DNA from: CAWIKY01 sp963836905
Lineage (GTDB): Bacteria > Pseudomonadota > Alphaproteobacteria > Caulobacterales > Hyphomonadaceae
Direction: 5' to 3'
Length of the DNA: 64,000 nt
Assembly: GCA_963836905.1 (NCBI GenBank)
Contig: CAWIKY010000002.1
Span: forward strand, 1-64,000
The position numbers and the translations under genes are program-made. Positions 55,888 through 64,000 of this stretch are shown in pieces (position 1 is the first letter of the stretch; each line of letters begins with the position of its first letter). The notes under the pieces are model-generated. The model saw nothing but the letters and a program-made list of their open reading frames with translations, was not told where the DNA came from and ran no database searches.

Positions 55888-56638
55888 CAGAGACCCCGCG
55901 TGTTCGTTGTAGATCTCGATACGCCCTGAGATATGTTTCCGGTTTGCCGATGCCGAGACGACGTCGCGCGTCCGCGAGCGGCTCGCCCATCAGCGAGACA
56001 ATGTCCTGTGCTGCTATGGGCTCTGCGCGCTTGCCGAGCCGTCGGCCTTCCATCATTGCAGCCATGACCGGCGCGGACCGCGGCATGATGGACGCGATTT
56101 CCCGGCACCCCATGAATGAGATGAACATGAGACCGGGGTTTGGGTCCATGCTGTTGGTGAACGCCAGAAGCACAGCCTCCCCGAGCGGATTGCGTCCGTA
56201 CCCTGTCAGGACGTGATAGAGATCGTGGGTATCTCGCAGACGGTTGCCATACCATTTCAGATCATCATCCCAGTCAGGATAACGCGCGCCGAACTTCTCG
56301 CTTTCAGCGACCAGTCCAGCAGCCGTCAGTCCTTCGGTCTCCATGAATTGCAGATAGGCATGTCCGACGCTGTCTGACGGGAGGGCCCGCAACCAGTCGC
56401 GCTGATCCAGCACCGCAGGCAGGGAGACTCTCTCGCGAAGCCTTGCCGCGCCGTCGGGCGTAGTTGCAAAGGCGAGAAGGCCTTTCTGAAGCGATCTGCC
56501 GTACAGCGCGCGGATGATATGGAAGACCTGTTCGGTGTCCTCCCTGTCGCGTACGAGCCGCTGGAAACACCTGAAGGCCTCCAGCGGACGCATGCGCCGG
56601 CGTTTTGCGATCAGGGTGGAGGTAAACCTGATAGCCAT
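55888..56638 (-). CDS. Coq4-like ubiquinone-biosynthesis protein
   Basis: About 245 residues. MAIRFTSTLIAKRRRMRPLE leads into an all-helical protein with the Coq4 metal motif DTHDLYHVLTGYGR and later NPGLMFISFMGCREI. These are the marks of the Coq4 family, which in eukaryotes organises or catalyses a step of ubiquinone synthesis and in some alphaproteobacteria is involved in C1 decarboxylation-hydroxylation. The open frame does not stop at its natural end (LGIGKPETYLRAYRDLQRTR) but continues into the phosphatase to 55769; the neighbouring frame has TGA near 55888. Confidence 0.78.
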
Positions 56639-56793
56639 GATGGTTCGCAGCTCGTGCCACCGCGGTTGCGGTTCGCTTCCCGTGATCCAGTTGGGCCGTT
56701 TTCATCACGCGGTCTGTTTCCTCTTGCGGCTGCAGCCGCGCCAATAGCCTGTCCGTCTCTTTACACCATTCGGATCATGCTCGCGAAAACCGT

Positions 56794-58353
56794 TCAGCAA
56801 AGGTAAAGACGGATTTTCCAGCTTCCGGCATCCGTCGACACACGACCTTTGGCACCTATGGGCGCTTTCATCGTTCTGAAGCCTTGCAATGATCGCAGGT
56901 TCGATGCCGGTATTGGCGACAAAGCGGCGATCCTCGCTGTCGCGCCCGATCACGATGCCGAAGCGAACACCCTTTCTGTCATGCACAACCGTGAAGGTTT
57001 CGATGCTGGCCGGACCTTCGGGAAGGTCCACAGATGCGGACTGTGCATGTGTCTATTTGCGACTGGTATTCGGACAGTGCGCGCCGTTGCCATGCGTCCT
57101 TCGGCGCGTCGGTCGAATAAATGCCCATCGCATACTTTGTCAGGAACCATCCGTTTGCGGTGACCAAACCGCGTTGGCCGGGTGATTTACGTGCACGGCC
57201 TATCGCTTCCGCGATCGAATGCATGACGTAATTGTTTCCCGGACCGCCGAAATACGGCAACCCGCCTGTCAGCGTCAGACCGCGCGGATCGTCCCCGGCG
57301 ATGCCGAACTCCTGACAGGCCATTTCGACAGCGATGGGAAAACAGGAATATAGGTCCATGAAGTCGAGCCCCGAGACGGTTGTTCCAGCCATATCAAGGA
57401 CTTCGCGTGCCCCGACACGTATAGCAGGAGAGCTGTGATAGTTCACGCGGTCCAGGACATTCCAGCGTTCGACAGTATCGGAGCAGCCGTTCAGATACAC
57501 GCGAGCATCGACCGGAACACCCAGAGCGTCGGCCTTTTCGGTCGACATCATGATCAGGGCTGCGGCCTGGTCGACCTGAATGATGGCATTCAGGTATTTC
57601 GGGTACGGGAAACCCACCATCCGGTTGGCTTCGGTTACCGTAACGAGCTCGTCGCGGTGAACGTTCCTTCGGAAACCAAGCGTAGGGATTTTTGGCTGCG
57701 ACTGTTGTGAATGGCGAAAAGAGGCGGCCCAGTTCGTCCATGTGCCTGGCGAACGGTCGGCCCAGACGATGCCTCCAGGCATTCTCGAATAGCGGATAAG
57801 TGTTCGTCGGAAATGCCAGCCCGTGCAGCGCTTCGTTTGGCGAGCATCCGTTGCGCGGGTCGCCGAAGCGTTCGGGTTCGGGTGCGTCCGCATCCGGGTC
57901 TGCCCATGCAGACAGGTCGCCGCCCGATGTCATGAGTTTGGTCAGGCTGTTGAGAAACTCGGCTCCGGCCAGAAGCACGAAGTCGTCTTCACCCTCCGAA
58001 ATGCGCTCTGCATGAAAATTGACCAGCGCTTGCGGCGTGTTCCCCCCATCTCGGTGTAGAGGGCACGCTCCGGGTCGCGCCGAGAAGCAGTCCGCCAACG
58101 ATTTGGGAGCATTCTGAAGGCGCGGCATACGAGCCGCGAGCTTCGGATCGGAATCGATCGTGAAGCCGACGACGCTGACGGCATCGAGACCGGCAAGACG
58201 CCCACGCCCCAGACCGGCGTCTTCGACTGCCGTGACAGCGCAGCGGCGCATCATTTCCAGCGGTGCGGGGCAGTTTTCGGGACTGCCTTTCCAGGTAAAC
58301 TGACCCGCGCCGACCAGAACCGGCATTCTCGGATGGACCTTGCTGCTGGCCAT
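56794..58353 (-). pseudogene. Thiolase-like acetyl-CoA acetyltransferase-family protein, frameshifted
   Basis: About 520 residues from MASSKVHPRMPVLVGAGQFT after GGGAGG. Recoverable parts: LEMMRRCAVTAVEDAGLG, VSVVGFTIDSDPKLAARMPR, a TPQALVNFHAERISEGEDDF segment, LLAGAEFLNSLTKLM, FPTNTYPLFENAWR, DQAAALIMMSTEKADALGVP, LDFMDLYSCFPIAVEMACQE, TGGLPYFGGPGNNYVMHSIA and the OB-like tail SIETFTVVHDRKGVRFGIVI ending WKIRLYLC. Frame changes near 58050, 57700, 57640, 57050 and 56860 break it. The Cys-His thiolase residues are partly kept (SCFPIAVEMAC, GG.GNNYVMHS). These proteins act on branched or steroid acyl-CoAs in other bacteria. Confidence 0.78.
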
Positions 58354-58544
58354 GCACACCTCCCTTGCTTGCTTTGCTTTCGACCGTGACGACGCCCGTT
58401 TGCCCGGTCAAGTGATGCAGATTGCAGCACTGACGCTCAAACTTCGAGCATATCAGGATAGAGTTCCGTTCTGCAGCGGGCTCCAACCTGTTGCACGGGT
58501 CAGGTGTCTTCTAGGTGAAGCGGGACGAAACATGCGGGGATGAG

Positions 58545-58883
58545 ATGAAAAAGATCGAAGCGATCATCAAGCCATTCAAGCTGGATGAGGTGAAGGATGC
58601 CCTTCATGAAATCGGCCTAAACGGAATGACGGTCATCGAAGCGAAGGGATTTGGCCGTCAACGTGGTCATACCGAGCTTTATCGCGGCGCCGAATACGTG
58701 GTCGACTTCCTTCCGAAGCTGAAGATCGAAATAATCGTGTCCGACGAAAAGGCCGAGGATGCGGTGGCGGCCATCACGTCCAGCGCACACACCGGCAAGA
58801 TCGGCGATGGCAAGATCTTCGTTTCCTCGATGGACGACGCTATCCGCATCAGGACGGGCGAACGCGGAGACGCTGCGGTCTGA
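58545..58883 (+). CDS. glnB: Nitrogen regulatory protein P-II
   Basis: 112 residues, intact trimeric PII signal protein. MKKIEAIIKPFKLDEVKDAL is the classical start (a frame beginning 30 bases earlier is unlikely). The T-loop GFGRQRGHTELYRGAEYVVD carries Tyr51, the uridylylation site; the B-loop TGKIGDGKIFV and the C-loop IRIRTGERG bind ATP and 2-oxoglutarate. GlnB form rather than GlnK, given its place directly upstream of glnA (67-base gap), an arrangement typical of alphaproteobacteria. Confidence 0.97.
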   Translation: MKKIEAIIKPFKLDEVKDALHEIGLNGMTVIEAKGFGRQRGHTELYRGAEYVVDFLPKLKIEIIVSDEKAEDAVAAITSSAHTGKIGDGKIFVSSMDDAIRIRTGERGDAAV

Positions 58884-58949
58884 TCCGATTGCGTTGACGC
58901 TTCCCTTCAGTTCACTACAACTAAGACACCACCCAAACGGAGGCCATAA

Positions 58950-60353
58950 ATGTCTGAAGACGTACTCAAGATGATCAAGGACGAGGACATCCAGTATGTG
59001 GATCTCCGGTTCACCGATACGCGCGGCAAGATGCAGCACGTCACGTTCGACAAGAGCATGGTCGATGAGGACCTGTTCTCCGAAGGTACGATGTTCGACG
59101 GCTCGTCCATTGCCGGCTGGAAAGCCATCAACGAGTCCGACATGACATTGATGCCGGATGCATCGACGGCCAAGATCGACCCGTTCTTCCAGCAGAACAC
59201 GCTCGGCATCTTCTGCGATATTCTCGACCCGATGACCGGTCAGGCTTATGGCCGCGACCCGCGCACGACCGCCAAGAAGGCCGAGACCTATCTGAAGTCC
59301 TCCGGCACCGGCACGACCGCATATTTCGGACCGGAAGCCGAGTTCTTCGTCTTCGACGATGTTCGCTGGTCGATCGCGCCGCACAAGACGGGCTATTCGT
59401 TCGACTCGACCGAATTACCGGTTAATTCCGACAAGGAATATGACATGGGCAATATGGGCCACCGGCCCGGCCCGAAGGGTGGCTACTTCCCGATGCCGCC
59501 GGTCGATTCCGAGCAGGACATGCGTTCGGAAATGCTGGCTGTCATGGCCGAGCTTGGTCTTGAGCCGGAAAAGCACCACCACGAGGTTGCCCCCGCCCAG
59601 CATGAACTCGGCATGAAGTTCTCGACGCTGACGACGATGGCCGACCGCATGCAGCTCTACAAATATGTGGTGCAGAATGTGGCTGCCTCCTACGGCAAGA
59701 CGGCGACGTTCATGCCAAAGCCGATGGTCGGCGATAACGGTTCGGGCATGCACGTTCACCAGTCGATCTGGGATGGTAACACCCCGGTCTTTGCCGGTGA
59801 CCGTTATGCCGACCTGTCGGAGACCTGCCTTCACTATATCGGCGGCATCATCAAGCATGCGCGGGCGATCAATGCTTTCGCCAACTCGTCGACGAACTCC
59901 TACAAGCGTCTTGTGCCCGGCTTTGAAGCTCCGGTTCTGCTGGCCTATTCTGCCCGCAACCGTTCGGCTTCCATCCGGATCCCGTATTCGACGTCGCCTA
60001 AGGGCAAGCGGATCGAGACACGTTTCCCCGACCCGTCCGGCAACCCTTATCTCATCTTCTCCGCGCTTCTCATGGCCGGTCTGGACGGGATCGAGAACAA
60101 GATCCATCCAGGCGACGCTATGGACAAGGATCTCTACGCGCTTCCTCCGGAAGAGCTGAAAGACATCCCGACCGTCTGTGCCTCGCTGACCGAAGCCCTG
60201 ATGGCGCTTGATGCCGACCGTGACTTCCTCAAAAAAGGCAATGTCATGGATGACGATCAGATCGACGCATATATCGAACTGAAGCAGGAAGAGGTTCTGC
60301 GCTTCCAGATGCATCCTCACCCGGTCGAGTTCGAGATGTACTACAAGTGCTAG
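58950..60353 (+). CDS. glnA: Type I glutamine synthetase
   Basis: 467 residues, intact dodecameric GS forming glutamine from glutamate, ammonia and ATP. ATG preceded by CGGAGGC. EGTMFDGSSIAGWKAINESD, YFGPEAEFFVFDDVRWS, EKHHHEVAPAQHELGMKF, MPKPMVGDNGSGMHVHQSIW, and the adenylylation region with Tyr396 in DLYALPPEE are present. NRSASIRIPYSTSPKGKRIE completes the active site. It is co-transcribed with glnB and followed by a strong terminator. Confidence 0.98.
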   Translation: MSEDVLKMIKDEDIQYVDLRFTDTRGKMQHVTFDKSMVDEDLFSEGTMFDGSSIAGWKAINESDMTLMPDASTAKIDPFFQQNTLGIFCDILDPMTGQAYGRDPRTTAKKAETYLKSSGTGTTAYFGPEAEFFVFDDVRWSIAPHKTGYSFDSTELPVNSDKEYDMGNMGHRPGPKGGYFPMPPVDSEQDMRSEMLAVMAELGLEPEKHHHEVAPAQHELGMKFSTLTTMADRMQLYKYVVQNVAASYGKTATFMPKPMVGDNGSGMHVHQSIWDGNTPVFAGDRYADLSETCLHYIGGIIKHARAINAFANSSTNSYKRLVPGFEAPVLLAYSARNRSASIRIPYSTSPKGKRIETRFPDPSGNPYLIFSALLMAGLDGIENKIHPGDAMDKDLYALPPEELKDIPTVCASLTEALMALDADRDFLKKGNVMDDDQIDAYIELKQEEVLRFQMHPHPVEFEMYYKC

Positions 60354-60381
60354 TCAACGCGCTTTGAAGTAAAACTGACTG

Positions 60382-60415
60382 CCGCCGGACCCTACATCGT
60401 CCGGCGGTTTTCGTT
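60382..60415 (+). terminator. Rho-independent terminator after glnA
   Basis: CCGCCGGAC pairs with GTCCGGCGG around an eight-base loop and is followed by TTTTCGTTT, 28 bases after the glnA stop. Confidence 0.92.
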
Positions 60416-60467
60416 TGCGGCATGGTTTACGCGGAATTTACCTGATCAGTTTAATTGGTCTGAATTC

Positions 60468-61083
60468 ATGAGCATTCGTATCGGTCTTCTCGTGGGTATC
60501 TGTCTGGCTGTCAGCGCGTGCGCGACAGCCCCTCCGGAACAGATCGCAAATGTTTGCGGCGTGCTTGACGGGCGCAAGGACTGGTATCGCAGTGCCGTCG
60601 CAACCGAAGAACGCTGGGGTACGCCGGTATCGCTGCAGATGGCCATTCTCTCTCAGGAAATCGAGCTTTCGACACGACGCCCGGCCCGCCCGCGGCGACC
60701 GTCGCATGCTCGGTCTGCTTCCGGGAAAACGGGCCTCGTCCGCTTACGGGTTTGCGCAGGCGCTGGATGGAACATGGGACCAGTACAAGTCCGAGACCGG
60801 GAACCGCGGTGCCAACCGCAAGAGCTTCGACGACGCGACCGATTTCATTGGCTGGTACACCGCCAAGTCATCCCAGATTACCGGCATTCGCATGAATGAT
60901 GCCAGGTCCCAGTATCTCGCCTATCATCAGGGTCCGACCGGTTATCTTCGTGGCGATTGGCAGCGAAAGCCGGGGATCATCAGGCTGGCAGACCGCGTCG
61001 CTTCAAGAGCCGCTGACTACGACAACCAGCTCCGCACCTGCCAGAACGACCTTGGCCGTCGCGGGTTCATCCCGTTCCTGTAG
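60468..61083 (+). CDS. Lysozyme-like (SLT-domain) lipoprotein, one frameshift
   Basis: About 205 residues. Lipoprotein signal MSIRIGLLVGICLAVSACAT with lipobox VSAC (Cys18). WYRSAVATEERWGTPVSLQM then the catalytic Glu in AILSQES; after a frame change near 60660 the frame continues SSAYGFAQALDGTWDQYKSE and ATDFIGWYTAKSSQITGIRM, LAYHQGPTGYLRGDWQRKPG, as in SLT-type transglycosylases. It probably acts on peptidoglycan at the outer-membrane inner face. It ends four bases before the stop of the convergent oxidoreductase. Confidence 0.84.
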
Positions 61084-61086
61084 ACA

Positions 61087-62415
61087 TCAGACAGCAGCCA
61101 TGTTCTTGCGGTATGCTGCAACCGAGGTTTTCTGCGCATTTTGCATCCTGCCCAACGCGCCCACCAGTCCGAGCGAGAGGTCCGGCTCTTTGCCTTCCGC
61201 CATTCGAGCAATCTGCGCCATGTACCATCCCTGAGCGCCGCAACCGTTCAGCGTCTTGATAAGCGAAATGGGCGAATCCCTGCCCAGAAGCCGCGTCGGT
61301 CCGAGGCGAAGCCTGTTGGAGATATCGAGCGCTGTCTCGCCGTCCCCGTTGAGCAAAGCTGTAGGCAGATCCGGCTCGACGCATAGCGTGCGGGCAAGGC
61401 CTATCAGGTCGGCCTTGCCGGTCTCTATTGCTGTCTCCATCCCTGCCTTCGAACGAAAACCGCCGGTTGCCATGACAGGCATGATGGCTCGTTGGCGAAC
61501 GGAATTGGCATACTCGACGAAATAGGCTTCGCGGGCAGCGGTTGATGGGGGAAGGCGGCCGTCATGTTCCGGAGCATCCAGACCGTCCATCCCCATCATT
61601 TGCGGTTGTTCGTAGTTTCCGCCGCTCAGCTCGATGAAGTCGACTTTTTCTGCGTTCAGCCAGTCGACCACGGCGAGACAGTCTGCATGGCTGAAACCGC
61701 CTTTCTGGAAGTCGGCGGAATTAAGTTTAACGGCAACCGCAAAGCCCGGCGCGACTGCGGCCCGGGTCTGGCGAACAATTTCGAGGAGGAGCCGGGCCCG
61801 GTTTTCCATGGTCCCGCCCCACTCATCCTCGCGCCGGTTGGTGCGTGGCGATAAAAACTGTGAGAGCAGATAGCCATGCGCCGCATGGATCTGGACGCCA
61901 TCAAAACCGGTCTGTTCGGCCGTTCTTGCAGCATGAACGAAGCGTGTGATGACATTCACGACCTCTTCTCCGGTCATGGCGCGCGGCGGAGCGAAGGGAA
62001 ACAGCGATCGGCCGGGCATCTCCAGCGCAACCGCAGACGGGGCAACCGGCCTCTCACTTACGATCTTTGGCGTCTGGCGACCAGCATGGCTGATCTGCAT
62101 AATGACCTTGGCACCGTCGCCTTGCGCTGCCTTCGCCATTGCGCGCATACCGTTCAGAGCGGCCTCGCTTTGCTCGCCGTCGATGGCGATGTTGCCGGGC
62201 GCTTCCAGATAGCGCCTGTCCACAAGAACATTGCCGGTGATCTGCGTACCGATGCCGCCTCTAGCCCAGCGCGCATAGAGGTGTTCATGGCGGGCATGGG
62301 CATGATTATCACCGCCAGCCAGCCCTTCGGTCATCGCAGCCTTGACCAGCCGGTTCGGCAGGACGAGACCGCATGGCAGTGTCAGCCCATCCTTGAATAT
62401 GCTAGCGCTGTTCAT
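61087..62415 (-). CDS. NADH:flavin oxidoreductase (old yellow enzyme family)
   Basis: 442 residues, intact FMN-dependent ene-reductase-like barrel. LPCGLVLPNRLVKAAMTEGL, ISHAGRQTPKIV, the catalytic region FDGVQIHAAHGYLLSQFLSP followed by RTNRREDEWGGTMENRAR, VAVKLNSADFQKGGFS, MPVMATGGFRSKAGMETAIE and DLIGLARTLCVEPDLP. The long C-terminus (about residues 370-442) is common in this subfamily. Physiological substrate unknown; it reduces activated C=C bonds. Divergent from parE. Confidence 0.93.
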   Translation of the reverse strand: MNSASIFKDGLTLPCGLVLPNRLVKAAMTEGLAGGDNHAHARHEHLYARWARGGIGTQITGNVLVDRRYLEAPGNIAIDGEQSEAALNGMRAMAKAAQGDGAKVIMQISHAGRQTPKIVSERPVAPSAVALEMPGRSLFPFAPPRAMTGEEVVNVITRFVHAARTAEQTGFDGVQIHAAHGYLLSQFLSPRTNRREDEWGGTMENRARLLLEIVRQTRAAVAPGFAVAVKLNSADFQKGGFSHADCLAVVDWLNAEKVDFIELSGGNYEQPQMMGMDGLDAPEHDGRLPPSTAAREAYFVEYANSVRQRAIMPVMATGGFRSKAGMETAIETGKADLIGLARTLCVEPDLPTALLNGDGETALDISNRLRLGPTRLLGRDSPISLIKTLNGCGAQGWYMAQIARMAEGKEPDLSLGLVGALGRMQNAQKTSVAAYRKNMAAV

Positions 62416-62475
62416 GTATCGTTCCCCTCGGCTTTCGCGTATCCGCCCTGCGCCAACTCAGTTAGACAGGAAGAC

Positions 62476-64000
62476 ATGTCCAGCCCTGCCCTCAGAAAAA
62501 CGCCCGACGACACCTCTCTTGCATACTCGGCAAAGGATATCGAGGTTCTGGAGGGTCTCGAGCCCGTTCGCCGTCGCCCGGGCATGTACATTGGCGGCAC
62601 CGACGAACGCGCGCTGCATCACCTCTTCGCTGAAGTTCTGGACAACTCCATGGACGAGGCGGTTGCCGGTCATGCAAGCTGGATCGAAGTCAGCCTCGAA
62701 GAGGATGGCTTTCTGAGCGTATCAGACAATGGACGCGGAATCCCCGTCGACCCGCACCCGAAGTATCCGGGCAAGTCCGCGCTCGAAGTCATCATGACCA
62801 CCCTCCATGCGGGCGGCAAATTTTCTTCCGATGCCTATGAGACGGCAGGCGGGCTGCACGGCGTCGGCATATCGGTCGTGAACGCCCTGTCGGAAACGGT
62901 TATCGTCGAAGTCGCACGCGACCGGAAACTTTACCGGCAAATTTTTGACCGGGGACTGACACGCGGCCCGCTCGAAGAAATGGGAAATGCCCCGAACCGC
63001 CGGGGAACACTCGTCCGGTTCAGGCCGGATGAGCAGATATTCGGAGCCAATGCGAAGTTCCGCCCCAAGCGCCTGCTGCAAATGGCACGCTCCAAGGCCT
63101 ACCTGCAGAGCGGCGTCGAAATCCGCTGGAAGTGTGCTGTTTCGCTCCTGCCGGACGATGGTTCAGTCCCGGCTGAAACTGTGCTGCACTACCCGAACGG
63201 ACTGGCAGACCAGCTTGCGGAAGTGATGGGAGAGAAGCGCCGCGTTACGGATACGGTCTTCAATGGTACAGTCGACAGTGGCAGCGCCGGAAAGGTCGAG
63301 TGGGCAATCGCCTGGACCCCGCAGGGCTTTGGCGAAGCCGATGCGATGAACCGCTCATACTGCAACACGATCCCTACCCCCGAAGGCGGAACGCATGAGA
63401 CGGGTCTGCGCACCGCGCTCACCAAAGGGCTGCGTGCCTATGGTGACCTGAAAAACCAGAAGAAAACCTCCAATATTGTCGCTGACGATGTTCTAGGCTC
63501 AACCTGTTCGTTGCTCTCGGTGTTCATTCGCGACCCGGAGTTCCAGGGCCAGACTAAAGACAAGCTATCATCGGCATCGGCCACGCGGTTAGTCGAATCT
63601 GCCATTCGCGACCGGTTCGATCACTGGCTCGCGGCATCTCCCAAGGAAGCTGACAAACTGCTGGAATGGGTCATTTCGCGATCCGAAGACAGGCTGAAGC
63701 GCCGCAGGGAACGCGAAGTCAGCCGACAATCGGCAACACGCAAGTTGCGGCTGCCGGGCAAACTTGCGGACTGTTCGCGCAATGACGCCGTGGGTACGGA
63801 GATATTTCTGGTCGAAGGTGACAGCGCAGGCGGCTCGGCCAAACAGGCGCGCGACCGGCAGACACAAGCCATCCTTCCTTTGCGCGGGAAGATTTTGAAC
63901 GTTGCAAACGCGACGGCTGACAAGCTTTCGAAGAACCAGGAACTCTCCGATCTGACGCTCGCGCTCGGGGCGGGCATGGGCAAGGCTTTTGATCTGGACG
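62476..64000 (+). CDS. parE: DNA topoisomerase IV subunit B, C-terminus beyond the window
   Basis: 508 codons are present; the gene runs off the right edge. ATG at 62476 after AGGAAG. GHKL ATPase: Asn57 in EVLDNSMDEAVAGHA, DNGRGIP at 84-90, GGLHGVG at 125-131. The transducer has FQGQTKDKLSS and the TOPRIM domain begins with Glu447 in FLVEGDSAGGSAKQARDRQT; LPLRGKILNVANAT follows. VLGSTCSLLSVFIRDPEFQG is the alphaproteobacterial ParE form rather than GyrB. ParE decatenates daughter chromosomes with ParC. Confidence 0.97.
   Translation, partial: MSSPALRKTPDDTSLAYSAKDIEVLEGLEPVRRRPGMYIGGTDERALHHLFAEVLDNSMDEAVAGHASWIEVSLEEDGFLSVSDNGRGIPVDPHPKYPGKSALEVIMTTLHAGGKFSSDAYETAGGLHGVGISVVNALSETVIVEVARDRKLYRQIFDRGLTRGPLEEMGNAPNRRGTLVRFRPDEQIFGANAKFRPKRLLQMARSKAYLQSGVEIRWKCAVSLLPDDGSVPAETVLHYPNGLADQLAEVMGEKRRVTDTVFNGTVDSGSAGKVEWAIAWTPQGFGEADAMNRSYCNTIPTPEGGTHETGLRTALTKGLRAYGDLKNQKKTSNIVADDVLGSTCSLLSVFIRDPEFQGQTKDKLSSASATRLVESAIRDRFDHWLAASPKEADKLLEWVISRSEDRLKRRREREVSRQSATRKLRLPGKLADCSRNDAVGTEIFLVEGDSAGGSAKQARDRQTQAILPLRGKILNVANATADKLSKNQELSDLTLALGAGMGKAFDLD

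Noticed and set aside
1..64000. CRISPR arrays, tRNA or rRNA genes and prophage
   Set aside because: No regularly spaced repeats, no cloverleaf candidates and no phage structural or integrase genes were seen by eye on either strand.

Overview
The window looks like an alphaproteobacterial chromosome segment, most likely from a marine or aquatic heterotroph of the Hyphomonadaceae/Maricaulales or sphingomonad type. The reasons are high GC, three TonB-dependent receptors close together, alphaproteobacterial-style ParE, DUF6768 next to an ECF sigma factor, ExoD, DsbB, a RimK cassette and glnB-glnA. Family placement is inference. I see no rRNA, tRNA or CRISPR.

Region A (1-14 kb) is a catabolic island for sugars and peptides. 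It holds the start of a glycoside-hydrolase-like protein, a ribulokinase-type FGGY kinase, an L-fucose/arabinose-type isomerase, an Lrp/AsnC regulator, an SDR dehydrogenase, a GH38 alpha-mannosidase, an M19 dipeptidase, an M32 carboxypeptidase, an oppBCDF-type peptide importer and a kbl-like acyltransferase. Nearly every gene is interrupted by single-base frame changes although family motifs survive, so the damage is either very recent or sequencing error near a contig end. Region B (15-22 kb) is intact: an exported CocE/S15 hydrolase and the heterotetrameric sarcosine oxidase operon soxBDAG. Four promoter regions of A and B carry a TAACATGTTA-like palindrome, five copies in all.

Region C (22.6-46.6 kb) is the most interesting part. 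Three TonB-dependent receptors, a sodium:solute symporter, several exported proteins (CpcT/CpeT-like, DUF1838, VOC, DUF1330), a DUF3598-like protein, an HMG-CoA-lyase-like enzyme, a CaiB-type CoA transferase, a LeuCD-type hydro-lyase and a seven-gene operon of amide/imide-type hydrolases (isochorismatase fold, two PuuE-like deacetylases, a nitrilase-fold protein, DinB, DUF6463, YciI) are arranged in about nine transcription units. Six promoter regions carry one palindrome, consensus AAATGRTATAYCATTT. They look like one regulon. A coherent but untested reading is import and hydrolysis of a cyclic imide or amide to a branched dicarboxylate, hydration by LeuCD, CoA activation by CaiB and aldol cleavage by the HMGL enzyme.

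Region D (46.6-64 kb) is housekeeping: HD phosphohydrolase, phosphatase/Nudix regulator, DNA glycosylase, DUF6768/ECF sigma pair, HNH endonuclease, DsbB, ExoD, RimK cassette, phosphohistidine-type phosphatase, Coq4-like protein, thiolase-like protein, glnB-glnA, a lysozyme-like lipoprotein, an old-yellow-enzyme oxidoreductase and the first three quarters of parE, cut by the window end. Scattered single frame changes occur here too, which supports some residual sequencing error across the contig.
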